64,000 nt of DNA from Herbidospora solisilvae (GTDB lineage: Bacteria; Actinomycetota; Actinomycetes; Streptosporangiales; Streptosporangiaceae). The position numbers and the translations under genes were made by a program. Each line of letters opens with the position of its first letter. The first letter of the stretch is position 1. The stretch lies in the NCBI RefSeq assembly GCF_009901565.1, contig NZ_WXEW01000005.1:124001-188000 (forward strand), written 5' to 3'. Positions 25,082-33,407 of this stretch are shown here, piece after piece. Under the pieces are notes generated by a model. That model had not been told where the DNA came from and ran no database searches. It saw nothing but the letters and a program-made list of their open reading frames with translations.

Positions 25082-26524
25082 GTGAGCAAAACTTCTCGGC
25101 ACGTCCTGGAGGCGCTCAGCGGCCTCCTGCTCGTGCTCTTCGTCGCGATGATCTCCAGCACGATCGTCTCGGTCGCGCTCCCGCAGATCATCACGGCGCT
25201 GAAGGGCACGCAGTCGCAGTACACCTGGGTCGTCACCGCCTCTCTGCTGACCGCGACGGCGACCACTCCGGTCTGGGGTCGCCTCGCCGACCTCTACAAC
25301 AAGAAGACCCTCCTGCAGATCGCCGTCGGCCTGTTCCTCATCGGCTCGCTGGCCTGCGGCTTCGCGCAGAACACCGCGCAGCTCATCGGCTTCCGGGCGG
25401 TCCAGGGGCTCGGCATGGGCGCCCTCCAGGTGCTGGTCCAGGTGATCATCGCGGCGATGATCCCGCCCAAGGAGCGCGGCAGGTACAACGGCTACCTGGG
25501 CGGCGTGATGGCCGTGGCGACCGTCGGCGGCCCGCTGCTGGGCGGCGTCATCGCCGACACCTCGTGGCTCGGCTGGCGCTGGTGCTTCTGGATCGCGGTG
25601 CCGTTCTGCGTGGTCGCGTGGGCCCTGCTGTTCAAGACCCTCAAGGTCGAGACCGTCCGGCGCGACGTGACCGTCGACTACGCCGGGGCGGGCCTCATCG
25701 CGGCCGGCGTCAGCGTGCTGCTCGTGTGGATCACCTTCGTCGGCAACTCGTTCGACTGGATCTCCTGGCAGACCGCCGCCATGGTCGGCGGCTCGGTCGT
25801 CCTGCTCGGCCTGGCCACCTTCGTGGAGGCGCGGGTCAAGGACCCGGTCGTCCCGCTGCACGTCATCAGGCAGCGCACCCCCGCCCTGGCCATCCTCGCC
25901 AGCCTCGCGGTCGGCATGGCGATGTTCGGCGGCGCGGTCTTCCTCGGGCAGTACTACCAGGTCGGCCGCGGCTTCACGCCCACCGAGGCCGGGCTGATGA
26001 CGATCCCGATGATGGCCGGCGTGCTGCTCTCCTCGGCGATCTCGGGCCAGATCATCTCCCGCACCGGCAGGGTCCGCCCGTGGATCGTCTCGGGCGCGGT
26101 GATCCTCACCGTCGGCTTCCTCGGCCTCTCGCGGATCGACCACACCACCTCGATCTGGTGGATCATCCCGGCGATGGTCCTGGTCGGCGCCGGCGTCGGC
26201 ATGTCCATGCAGAACCTGGTACTGGCCCTGCAGAACACCGTCGCCCTGCACGACCTGGGCGCCGCCAGCGGCGCGATCACCTTCTTCCGCTCCCTCGGCG
26301 GCACCATCGGCGTCTCGGTCCTCGGCGCGATCCTGGCCGACCAGGTCGCCGAGAACGCGGTCCGCAACCCGCTCCCGGTGGCCTTCGCCGACGCGACCGG
26401 CCACATCTTCCTGGTGTCGGCCGCCATCGCCGCCCTCGGCGTGGTCGCGACGTTGTTCTTCCGCCCGGCCCCGCTGCGCGAGACCGTGGAGAAGGAGGAG
26501 CCCCCGGTTCCGGCAGGCGTCTAG
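25082..26524 (+). CDS. MFS multidrug exporter (DHA2, EmrB/QacA type)
   Basis: A 480-residue protein with 14 predicted helices. Signatures include motif A GRLADLYNKKTLLQIAV after helix two, the helix-five region GGPLLGGVIADTSWLGWRWCFW (motif C), and a long loop near residue 185. Proton-driven export of cationic or lipophilic compounds is expected. The GTG start lies 18 bp after the palindromic operator. It overlaps the epimerase gene tail-to-tail by 4 bp. Confidence 0.9.
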   Translation: MSKTSRHVLEALSGLLLVLFVAMISSTIVSVALPQIITALKGTQSQYTWVVTASLLTATATTPVWGRLADLYNKKTLLQIAVGLFLIGSLACGFAQNTAQLIGFRAVQGLGMGALQVLVQVIIAAMIPPKERGRYNGYLGGVMAVATVGGPLLGGVIADTSWLGWRWCFWIAVPFCVVAWALLFKTLKVETVRRDVTVDYAGAGLIAAGVSVLLVWITFVGNSFDWISWQTAAMVGGSVVLLGLATFVEARVKDPVVPLHVIRQRTPALAILASLAVGMAMFGGAVFLGQYYQVGRGFTPTEAGLMTIPMMAGVLLSSAISGQIISRTGRVRPWIVSGAVILTVGFLGLSRIDHTTSIWWIIPAMVLVGAGVGMSMQNLVLALQNTVALHDLGAASGAITFFRSLGGTIGVSVLGAILADQVAENAVRNPLPVAFADATGHIFLVSAAIAALGVVATLFFRPAPLRETVEKEEPPVPAGV

Positions 26525-27555
26525 GGACGCTCGCCGACGCCCGTCGCGACCTCCTCGATCCGTCCCCGCAGGCCCCGGTCGGGCTTGAGCGGCTCGGTGT
26601 CCATGCCCGCGCCCTCGCGCAGCCCGGACAGGAAGTCCAGGAGCGCCTCGGGGGCGGCGTGCCGCGGCGTCCAGTCGAGCTCCTCGCGGGCGCGCCTGGT
26701 GTCCATCAGCGGGATGTGGAGGGCGATGTCCAGCATCCCCGGCGTGGCCGGGATCAGCCGCAGGCGCCAGGCGGCGGCGACCGCGGCGCGGGCCAGTGAG
26801 ATCGGCACCGGGATCAGCCGGGCGTCGAGGAGCTCCGCCAGGGTGGGCATGTCGAGCACCGGTTCGGCCGCGATGTTGAACGCGCCCTTGACGGGCTGGG
26901 TGGCGGCCAGGTGGAAGGCCCGCGCGGCGTCGTCGGTGTGCAGGATCTGGAGCCGCAGCCCCGGGATGTCCGGGATCAGCGGGACTCCGCCCGCCCTCGG
27001 CGTGAACGGGCCGCCGAACAGCCGGCGCTGCTCCGAGGCGGCCTCGCGCTTGAAGATGAACCCGGGCCGCATCCGCACCACGCGGGTGCTGGGGTGTTCG
27101 AGCTCGAAGACGTCGAGCACCCGTTCCAGGTAGGCCTTCTCGCGGCCGTAGGGGGCCGCCGGCCAGCCGTGGGTGGGCCAGCTCTCGTCCACGGGACCGC
27201 CGCCGGGCGAGTAGGCGCCGACGGACGACGCGTACACCAGCTTGGGCACCCCGGCCTCGGCGACGGCGTTGAAGACGCGGATGCCGCCGAGCACGTTGTT
27301 GCGCCAGGTCAGGATCGGCCGCCGCATCGGCTGGAACAACCAGGCGAGGTGGATGACCGCGTCCGCGCCGGAGAAGATGTCCTGCAGGTCGTCGGTGGAG
27401 ATGTCGGCGGCCCGGAACGTGGTCTTCGGGCCGCCCTCCCATCTGGGCTGCCTACGGGCCACCCCCACGATCGTGGTGACCTTGGGATCCGACTCCAGGG
27501 CCGCGATGAGGCTCGTGCCGACGTTACCCGTTGCTCCAACCACGACTACTCGCAT
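26521..27555 (-). CDS. NAD-dependent epimerase/dehydratase family protein (extended SDR)
   Basis: Start at the ATG giving MRVVVVGATGNVGTSL; a TTG six codons earlier is possible. The 344-residue protein has the Rossmann motif GATGNVG, an Asp/Asn strand (ADAVIHLAW), the catalytic Ser in YASSVGAY and an active-site YGREKAYLE, as in extended short-chain dehydrogenases. A substrate-binding C-terminal part follows, with RPGFIFKREAAS. It probably acts on an NDP-sugar or a related metabolite; which one is not evident. It is convergent with the MFS gene. Confidence 0.87.
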   Translation of the reverse strand: MRVVVVGATGNVGTSLIAALESDPKVTTIVGVARRQPRWEGGPKTTFRAADISTDDLQDIFSGADAVIHLAWLFQPMRRPILTWRNNVLGGIRVFNAVAEAGVPKLVYASSVGAYSPGGGPVDESWPTHGWPAAPYGREKAYLERVLDVFELEHPSTRVVRMRPGFIFKREAASEQRRLFGGPFTPRAGGVPLIPDIPGLRLQILHTDDAARAFHLAATQPVKGAFNIAAEPVLDMPTLAELLDARLIPVPISLARAAVAAAWRLRLIPATPGMLDIALHIPLMDTRRAREELDWTPRHAAPEALLDFLSGLREGAGMDTEPLKPDRGLRGRIEEVATGVGERP

Positions 27556-27588
27556 ATCGGGCGAATGCCCCAAAGGGTGCCAGCGAAA

Positions 27589-28335
27589 CTACACCTCCGC
27601 GGTCAGGCCCTCCCCCATCGGAAACCAGGTCAAGGGCAGCTGAGCTTGGACGATGCCCTCCCGGCCGTCCAGGAAGTGCGACCAGCCCTCCCAGTGGACC
27701 GCGAAGACGTTGGCCGGAGCCATGTCGCCGAGCAGGGTCACCGCGTCACGGCCCGTCATCGTGTAGCGCAGCGGGCCGGTGATCGGGAACCGCACGCCGC
27801 CCAGATGGAGGACGACCGTGCCGGGCCTCAGCCTGCGGGCGGTCTCGCGGAGCGGGGCGTACAGGACGGTGTCTCCCGTGATCCACAACGGGCCGTGGGT
27901 CTGACCGGGCCATTCGAGGGCGAACCCGATGACGTCGCCGACGATGGGGTGGCTCAGCGGCGGACCGTGCCGGCAGGGGGTGGCGGTGATCGTGACGTCG
28001 TTCAGGCGGGTGCTCTCGCCGGGGCGGAGCCCGGTGCCCCCGATCCGGGCGGCCCCCGAGTGGGTGGTGATCACCAGCGGGACGTCCTTGAGGAAGGCCC
28101 GTCCGGCGGCGTCGAGGTTGTCGTCGTGGTGGTCGTGGCTGAGCAGCACCGCGTCGACCGGCCCGATCTCCTCGGGTGTGAGCGCCGGTCCGGCGACCTT
28201 GGTCGACGAGGTGCCCCAGCCGAAGTCGTAACGCCGGCCGGGCGCGTCGAAGGTCGGATCGGTCAGCAACCGGAGACCCTCGAACTCGACGAGTAACGTC
28301 GGGCCGCCGACATGGGTGAATGTGACCTCCGTCAT
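27589..28335 (-). CDS. MBL-fold metallohydrolase (UlaG-like)
   Basis: A 248-residue metallo-beta-lactamase fold. Metal-binding residues are visible in LLSHDHHDDNLD, the later HGPP, ITGDT and the final AVHWEGWSHF. The layout matches UlaG-like lactonases/phosphodiesterases (COG2220) with a dinuclear metal site. The substrate is unknown. It is divergent from the YCII/ECF42 pair with a perfect palindrome between, hinting at shared control. Confidence 0.88.
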   Translation of the reverse strand: MTEVTFTHVGGPTLLVEFEGLRLLTDPTFDAPGRRYDFGWGTSSTKVAGPALTPEEIGPVDAVLLSHDHHDDNLDAAGRAFLKDVPLVITTHSGAARIGGTGLRPGESTRLNDVTITATPCRHGPPLSHPIVGDVIGFALEWPGQTHGPLWITGDTVLYAPLRETARRLRPGTVVLHLGGVRFPITGPLRYTMTGRDAVTLLGDMAPANVFAVHWEGWSHFLDGREGIVQAQLPLTWFPMGEGLTAEV

Positions 28336-28353
28336 GCCTCGTATTTTGGCGTT

Positions 28354-28367
28354 CCGGACATGTCCGG
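28354..28367. promoter_or_regulatory. Perfect 14-bp palindrome between MBL hydrolase and YCII-ECF genes
   Basis: CCGGACATGTCCGG is fully self-complementary, 18 bp upstream of the MBL start and 49 bp upstream of the YCII start. It may bind a dimeric regulator of one or both units; no regulator gene sits directly beside it except the sigma factor. Confidence 0.5.
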
Positions 28368-28416
28368 CGGGAGTCCCCGGCTCCGACGTATCGGGTGAGC
28401 GAAGGGAGAACAGATC

Positions 28417-28803
28417 ATGAAATACATGATCATGCTGTACGGCTCACAGCGTGACTTCGACGCCATGGCGACCGGCGGCCCCGAGGTGGCCGAGATGCAC
28501 GCGTTCATGGAGAAGTGGAACAACGACCTGGTCGAGTCGGGCGAGTTCGTCGACGCCAAGGGCCTGTCGGCGCCCGTCCACACGCGCCGCGTCTCGATGA
28601 AGGCCGGAGTGCCGGTCGTCACCGAGGGCCCCTACCCGGAGACCCAGGAGGTGCTGGTCGGCTACACGATCGTCGAGTGCGCCGGCATCGACCGCGCCAC
28701 CGAGATCGCCGCCCGGCTCGCCCACACGCCCGGCCAGCAGGCCGAGGGGCAGTACGTCGACGTGCGGCCGATCATGGAGCAGTTCGACGACATGTTCGAA
28801 TGA
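28417..28803 (+). CDS. YCII/DGPF-domain protein paired with ECF42 sigma factor
   Basis: A 128-residue ferredoxin-like alpha+beta protein of the YCII/DGPF family: start MKYMIMLYGSQRDF and a DGPF-equivalent TEGPYPETQEVLVGYTIVEC. A small C-terminal extension is present. Genes of this family are the hallmark neighbours and targets of ECF42 sigma factors. Its TGA overlaps the ATG of the sigma gene (ATGA), giving translational coupling. Biochemical role unknown; a small enzyme or signal-binding function is suspected. Confidence 0.88.
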   Translation: MKYMIMLYGSQRDFDAMATGGPEVAEMHAFMEKWNNDLVESGEFVDAKGLSAPVHTRRVSMKAGVPVVTEGPYPETQEVLVGYTIVECAGIDRATEIAARLAHTPGQQAEGQYVDVRPIMEQFDDMFE

Positions 28804-30005
28804 CGGACCATCCCGGCGTGGAGGACCTGCTGCGCGAGCACGCGCCGCAGGTCCTCGCCGCGCTGGTGCGCCGCTACGGCCACTTCGACACGGCCGAGGA
28901 CGCCGTCCAGGAGGCGCTCCTGGCCGCCGCCACCCAGTGGCCGGCCGACGGGGTGCCCGGCAACCCGAAGGCGTGGCTGATCACCGTCGCCGCCCGCCGC
29001 CTGACCGACCTGCTGCGCAGCCAGCGGGCCCGCCGCGAGCGCGAGGAGGCGGTGGCCCGCTGGACCCCCGTGCCGGCCGACCCGCCCGCCGCCGGAGACG
29101 ACACGCTGGTGCTGCTGTTCATGTGCTGCCACCCGGCGTTGTCCCCGGCGTCGCAGATCGCCCTGACCCTGCGCGCCGTCGGCGGCCTGACCACGGCGGA
29201 GATCGCCCGCGCCTTCCTGGTCCCCGAGGCGACCATGACCCGGCGCATCACCCGGGCGAAACAGGCCGTCAAGGAGAGCGGCCAGCCCTTCGGCCTGCCC
29301 CGCGACCGCGCCGACCGTCTGGGCGTGGTCCTGCACGTGCTCTACCTGATCTTCAACGAGGGCTACGCGACCACCTCGGGCCCCGACCTCCAGCGGGTCG
29401 AGCTGGCCCGTGAGGCGATCAGGCTGACCCGCATGCTCCGCCGGACCCTGCCGCACGACGGCGAGGTGGCGGGGCTCCTGGCCCTCATGCTGCTCACCGA
29501 CGCCCGCCGCGCCGCCCGCACCGGCCCCGGCGGCGCCCTGATCCCCATGGACGAACAGGACCGCTCCCTCTGGGACCGGGCGCGGATCGCCGAAGGCGTC
29601 GCCCTGCTCGAAGAGGCCCTCCGGCGCGGCGAACCGGGCCCCTACCAGCTCCAGGCCGCCATCGCCGCCCTCCACGACGAGGCTTCGACGCCCGCCGAGA
29701 CCGACTGGCCCCAGATCCGCGCCCTGTACGACGTCCTCTACGAGATGACCCCCACCCCGGTCGTGGCCCTGAACCGGGTGGTCGCCCTGGCCATGAGCGA
29801 GGGCCCGGCCGCCGGCCTGGCGGCCCTGGAGGCGATCGCGCCGGTCGACCACCGCGTGCTGGGCGTCCGCGCCCACCTGCTGGAGCTGACCGGCGACCTC
29901 CCGGCGGCGCATAAGGCCTACCTCGAAGCCGCGGAGGCGTCGACGAGCCTGCCGCGCCAGCGCTACTTCCAGCACAAGGCCACCCGCCTTGACGGCAGAG
30001 GCTAA
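28800..30005 (+). CDS. ECF42-type RNA polymerase sigma factor with C-terminal helical extension
   Basis: A 401-residue protein. Region 2 (about 15-80: FDTAEDAVQEALLAAATQWP, then PKAWLITVAARRLTDLLR) and region 4 (about 115-170: LTTAEIARAFLVPEATMTRRITRAK) are followed by a long helical C-terminal part (about 180-400) of the DUF6596/TPR type. ECF42 factors have no anti-sigma gene and use this C-terminal domain for activity control. The ATG overlaps the YCII stop. The stop codon lies inside an inverted repeat that belongs to the next operon. It probably directs transcription of its own operon. Confidence 0.92.
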   Translation: MTDHPGVEDLLREHAPQVLAALVRRYGHFDTAEDAVQEALLAAATQWPADGVPGNPKAWLITVAARRLTDLLRSQRARREREEAVARWTPVPADPPAAGDDTLVLLFMCCHPALSPASQIALTLRAVGGLTTAEIARAFLVPEATMTRRITRAKQAVKESGQPFGLPRDRADRLGVVLHVLYLIFNEGYATTSGPDLQRVELAREAIRLTRMLRRTLPHDGEVAGLLALMLLTDARRAARTGPGGALIPMDEQDRSLWDRARIAEGVALLEEALRRGEPGPYQLQAAIAALHDEASTPAETDWPQIRALYDVLYEMTPTPVVALNRVVALAMSEGPAAGLAALEAIAPVDHRVLGVRAHLLELTGDLPAAHKAYLEAAEASTSLPRQRYFQHKATRLDGRG

Positions 30006-30015
30006 AGACTTTAGC
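30001..30015. promoter_or_regulatory. Inverted-repeat operator of the hydrolase-TetR operon
   Basis: GCTAAAG-A-CTTTAGC is a perfect 7+7 inverted repeat. It overlaps the sigma factor stop and ends 9 bp before the hydrolase ATG. Further AGCT/TAGC half-sites follow at 30013-30040. Best explained as the binding site of the TetR protein encoded two genes downstream. Confidence 0.65.
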
Positions 30016-30024
30016 TTTGGAGCT

Positions 30025-30846
30025 ATGAGCATTAGCTATGTGGAGCGTGAGGGCGGCCGGATCGCCTACGAGGTCGACGGCGACGGCCCCCTGGTCGTCC
30101 TGGCCCACGGGATGGGCGACAGCCGGAAGGCCTTCCGGTTCCTCGCGCCGAAGCTGGTCGCGGCCGGTTACCGGGTCGCCTCCGTCGACCTGCGCGGCCA
30201 CGGCGACTCGTCCACCGGCTGGGCCTCCTACACGCGCACCGACACCGCGAACGACCTCCTCGCGCTGATCAGGGAGCTCGGCGGCCCGGCCGTCGTCGTG
30301 GGCCACTCGTTCGCCGGAGGGTCGGCGACGATCGCGGCCGTCGACGCGCCCGAGCTGGTCTCGGCCGTCGTGCTGGTCGGGCCGTTCACGCGGGCGCAGA
30401 AGACGGACTTCGGGGCCCTGCTGCGCAACGGGCACCACCGGCGCGGGATCATGCTGCTGATGGCGACCGCTGTCCTGCGCAGCGGGAAGATGTGGAAGAA
30501 GTACCTCGACCACGCCTACCCGGGCCCCAAGCCCGCCGACTGGCAGGCCTACCTGACCGCTCTGGAGACCACGCTGCACATGGACGTCGTGGCGAAGATG
30601 GGCATGAACCCGCCGGTCGACGCCGACAAGAAGCTGCCCCTGCTCAAGGCCCCCGCGCTGGTCGTCATGGGTGACCGCGACCCCGACTGGGGCGACCCGA
30701 GGGCCGAGGCCGAGGGGATCGTCGCGACCATGCAGGCGGGGGCCGTCACGATGATCCCGGGCGCCGGGCACTACCCCCACGCCCAGTTCCCCGACCGGGT
30801 CGCCGAGGTCGTGCTGCCGTTCCTCGCGGAGCACACGCGTGGCTAG
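30025..30846 (+). CDS. Alpha/beta hydrolase
   Basis: Start at the ATG giving MSISYVEREGG, preceded by GGAG at 30020; the frame is open 12 codons further upstream across the operator. The 273-residue fold has oxyanion motif AHGMGDS, VDLRGHGDS, nucleophile elbow GHSFAGG (Ser), acid Asp in GDRDPDW and catalytic His in GAGHYPH. Substrate unknown. It overlaps the downstream TetR gene by 8 bp. Confidence 0.88.
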   Translation: MSISYVEREGGRIAYEVDGDGPLVVLAHGMGDSRKAFRFLAPKLVAAGYRVASVDLRGHGDSSTGWASYTRTDTANDLLALIRELGGPAVVVGHSFAGGSATIAAVDAPELVSAVVLVGPFTRAQKTDFGALLRNGHHRRGIMLLMATAVLRSGKMWKKYLDHAYPGPKPADWQAYLTALETTLHMDVVAKMGMNPPVDADKKLPLLKAPALVVMGDRDPDWGDPRAEAEGIVATMQAGAVTMIPGAGHYPHAQFPDRVAEVVLPFLAEHTRG

Positions 30847-31393
30847 GGCGGGCCTGACGCCCGAGATCGTCGTCGACCACGCGATGGCGATCGTCGACGA
30901 GCACGGCCCGGCCGCCGTCACCCTGTCGGCGGTCGCGGCCAGGGCGGGCGTCGCCACGCCCTCGCTCTACAAGCACGTGCGCAACCTGGCCGAGCTCACC
31001 GAACTGGTGTCGATCAGGGTGATGGACCAGCTCGCCGAGCGCGGCTTCGCCGCCGTCGCCGGCCGGTCGGGCGAAGACGCCCTGCGCGCCTACGCCGACG
31101 CCTGGCGCGGCTACGTGAAAGACCATCCGGGCCGCTACGCCGCCATGATCCAGACCGCGTCGCCGGAACTGTCGAAGGCCGGCCAGAAGCTCGTGGACAT
31201 CACGCTGGCCGCACTGCGGTCGTACGGGCTCGAAGGCGAGCAGGCCATCCACGCCACCCGCGCCTTCCGCGCCGCCGTCCACGGGTTCGTCACCATAGAG
31301 GCGGTCGGCGGTTTCGGTCTGCCGTACGCCATCGACGAGAGCTACCACCGGCTGATCGGGATGGTGATCGCGGGCCTGCCGAAACCCGTGTGA
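30839..31393 (+). CDS. TetR-family regulator (WHG-type C-terminal domain)
   Basis: A GTG start inside the end of the hydrolase gene gives a 184-residue protein. The HTH (about residues 8-55) reads LSAVAARAGVATPSLYKHVRNLAEL. The C-terminal part with RAFRAAVHGFVTIEA matches the TetR_C/WHG group. It probably represses its own operon through the inverted repeat at 30001-30015. Confidence 0.88.
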   Translation: MARAGLTPEIVVDHAMAIVDEHGPAAVTLSAVAARAGVATPSLYKHVRNLAELTELVSIRVMDQLAERGFAAVAGRSGEDALRAYADAWRGYVKDHPGRYAAMIQTASPELSKAGQKLVDITLAALRSYGLEGEQAIHATRAFRAAVHGFVTIEAVGGFGLPYAIDESYHRLIGMVIAGLPKPV

Positions 31394-31405
31394 CAAGATC
31401 GCCCC

Positions 31406-32128
31406 ATGTGTCACAGCACCGACAGCAGGCCGCCCGCGCCGCCGGTGGCCGGGGCGGTCGCCTCTCATGAGCAGACCACGCTGACCAGCGAAGACGGCAC
31501 CCGCTTCCTGGCCTACCGGGCCGAACCCGCCGAGCCCAACGGCCGCTCGGTGATCATCCTGCCGGACATCCGCGGCCTCCACCCCTACTACCGCGACCTG
31601 GCCGTCCGGTTCGCCGAGGCGGGTTTCCACACCATCGCCATCGACTATTTCGGCCGCACCGCCGAAACCGACGATCGCGGCGAAGGCTTCGAGTTTCAGC
31701 CCCACGTCGCCCAGGTCACCCCGGAACAGGTCGACATGGACGTCGCCGCCGCCCGGGCCGAGCTGCCCGCGCCGGTGTTCACCGTGGGCTTCTGCTTCGG
31801 CGGCTCCCACTCATGGCGGCTGGGCGCCCACGGCAGCGGCCTGGCCGGCGCGATCGGCTTCTACGGCGCCATCGGCCGCATCGGCGAGGTGCCCGCCACG
31901 CCCGGCGCCCCGATCCTGCTGCTGCGCGGCGGCGCCGACACGGCGTCCACCCCCGAGGAGTTCGACGGCTTCACCGCCGCACTCGACGCCGCGGGCACAC
32001 CCAACAGGTCTGTCATTTATGACGGCGCCCCCCACTCTTTCTTCGACCGTTCGTTCGCCGAATGGGCCGAGGCCTGCGACGACGCCTGGCGCCAGATCAT
32101 GGCGTTCACGACCGATCACGCCCAGTAA
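31406..32128 (+). CDS. Dienelactone hydrolase-family protein
   Basis: A 240-residue alpha/beta hydrolase of the DLH family with Cys as nucleophile (VGFCFGGSHSW), LPDIRGLHPYYRDLA near the N-terminus, the acid in LRGGADT and the His in GAPHSFFDR. It begins 13 bp after the TetR stop and is likely the third gene of that operon. Relatives hydrolyse lactones or esters in aromatic degradation; the real substrate is not evident. Confidence 0.87.
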   Translation: MCHSTDSRPPAPPVAGAVASHEQTTLTSEDGTRFLAYRAEPAEPNGRSVIILPDIRGLHPYYRDLAVRFAEAGFHTIAIDYFGRTAETDDRGEGFEFQPHVAQVTPEQVDMDVAAARAELPAPVFTVGFCFGGSHSWRLGAHGSGLAGAIGFYGAIGRIGEVPATPGAPILLLRGGADTASTPEEFDGFTAALDAAGTPNRSVIYDGAPHSFFDRSFAEWAEACDDAWRQIMAFTTDHAQ

Positions 32129-32214
32129 GAGAAATGTCACTGAGGGTGTCATCGTGGCCGCTCGCCCGGGTTGGTGACCATCAAGGTCCCCCCACCCGTG
32201 AAGGGAGTGGCCCG

Positions 32215-32745
32215 ATGGCTACCAAGTTTCAGTACCGCAAGATCACCGGTGTCTTCCGCGCGATGGACGTCGACGGCGACGGCTACCTGACCGAGTCCGA
32301 CTTCGAGGCGCTGGCGAGCCGGTGGGCGGCGATCCAGGGGCAGCCCAAGGGCCGCATCTACGCGATCATGATGAACTGGTGGGCCACCCTCCTCACCGCC
32401 GACCGCGACGGCGACGAACGGGTCACCCTCGACGACGTGATGCTGATCGTCGACCGCCTCAACGAGATGCCCCACGCGATGGCCACCACGGCCCTGTCGA
32501 TGTTCGACGCGGTCGACGTGAACGGCGACGGCATGATCTCGGCCCGGGAGTACAACCAGCTCATCGTGGGGTGGACCGGCGTGCCGACCGACACCGACGA
32601 CATCTTCGACGAACTCGACGGCGACGGCGACGGTTACCTGTCCCGCACCGAATTCGGGGAGTTGTGGGCCGAGTTCTGGTCGGGCGACGACCAGCGGGCG
32701 TCGGGGTCGCTGGTGTTCGGTCGGATCGACGTGCCGGCGCGCTGA
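32215..32745 (+). CDS. Four EF-hand calcium-binding protein (calerythrin/CabC-like)
   Basis: Start at the ATG with GGGAG upstream; longer frames are shadow. The 176-residue protein has four EF-hand loops: DVDGDGYLTESD (18-29), DRDGDERVTLDD (about 62), DVNGDGMISARE (about 106) and DGDGDGYLSRTE (about 139). The first two end in Asp rather than Glu, and loop two has Glu where Gly is usual, so its affinity is probably lower. These sarcoplasmic-type proteins buffer calcium in actinomycetes, where homologues affect spore germination and aerial growth. Confidence 0.92.
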   Translation: MATKFQYRKITGVFRAMDVDGDGYLTESDFEALASRWAAIQGQPKGRIYAIMMNWWATLLTADRDGDERVTLDDVMLIVDRLNEMPHAMATTALSMFDAVDVNGDGMISAREYNQLIVGWTGVPTDTDDIFDELDGDGDGYLSRTEFGELWAEFWSGDDQRASGSLVFGRIDVPAR

Positions 32746-32762
32746 GTTGCGAGAATGGCGCG

Positions 32763-33407
32763 GTGCCGCGCGAACTCGAAGACCTCCCCTACGCCCCCTA
32801 CCTCGAGCCCCTGACCGGCGGTCTCGAACGGGAGGGCGACTACGACGGCGTCCACCTCCGTGACGCCACGCTCGACGACGTCAACACGGTCGGCGCCCGG
32901 TTCATGGAGTCGGCGGTCCAGCAGGTCACGATCAACGACGGCCGCATGGACCGGACCCGCTACAACGACGTCTGGTTCCACACCGTCCGGTGGATCGGGG
33001 TGAACCTCGCCGAGACCGACTGGTTCGACGTCGAGGTGATCTCCAGCGCCATGTCGGGCGTGCCGATGTTCGGTTCGAAGGTCCACCAGGTGGTCTTCCA
33101 CAACTGCAAGCTCGACTCGGTCAACCTGCGGTCGGCCACGCTGCGCAACGTCACTTTCGACGACTGCCTGCTGCGTGAGGTCGACTTCGCCGGGGCGACC
33201 CTCAAGGAGGTGTCGTTCCCGGGGTCGGAGCTGGAGGAGGTCCGGTTCGACAAGGCCCAGCTCGCCAAGGTCGACTTCCGGGGGGCGCGCAGCCTCGGGA
33301 TCGCCGACGGCCTGGAGTCGCTCCGCGGCGCGACGATCTCGATGAGCCAGCTATTCGACCTTGCCCCACGTATGGCTCAGTCGCTGGGCATCTCCGTACG
33401 CGATTGA
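32763..33407 (+). CDS. Pentapeptide repeat protein
   Basis: A GTG start 17 bp after the EF-hand stop gives a 214-residue protein. The middle is a right-handed beta-helix of A(D/N)LxX repeats, for example VNLAETDWFDVEV, LDSVNLRSATLRNVTFDD and VDFAGATLKEVSF. The C-terminal ~40 residues are helical (dimerisation). Some relatives protect gyrase by DNA mimicry; here the acidic character is modest and the role is open. Its last 57 bp overlap the protease gene on the other strand. Confidence 0.85.
   Translation: MPRELEDLPYAPYLEPLTGGLEREGDYDGVHLRDATLDDVNTVGARFMESAVQQVTINDGRMDRTRYNDVWFHTVRWIGVNLAETDWFDVEVISSAMSGVPMFGSKVHQVVFHNCKLDSVNLRSATLRNVTFDDCLLREVDFAGATLKEVSFPGSELEEVRFDKAQLAKVDFRGARSLGIADGLESLRGATISMSQLFDLAPRMAQSLGISVRD

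Noticed and set aside
24443..27442. Open frame of almost 1000 codons on the minus strand
   Set aside because: Only the last 195 codons encode a real TetR protein. The rest is antisense to the MFS gene, is rich in Arg/Gly/Asp/His and has no fold, as expected in very high-GC DNA.
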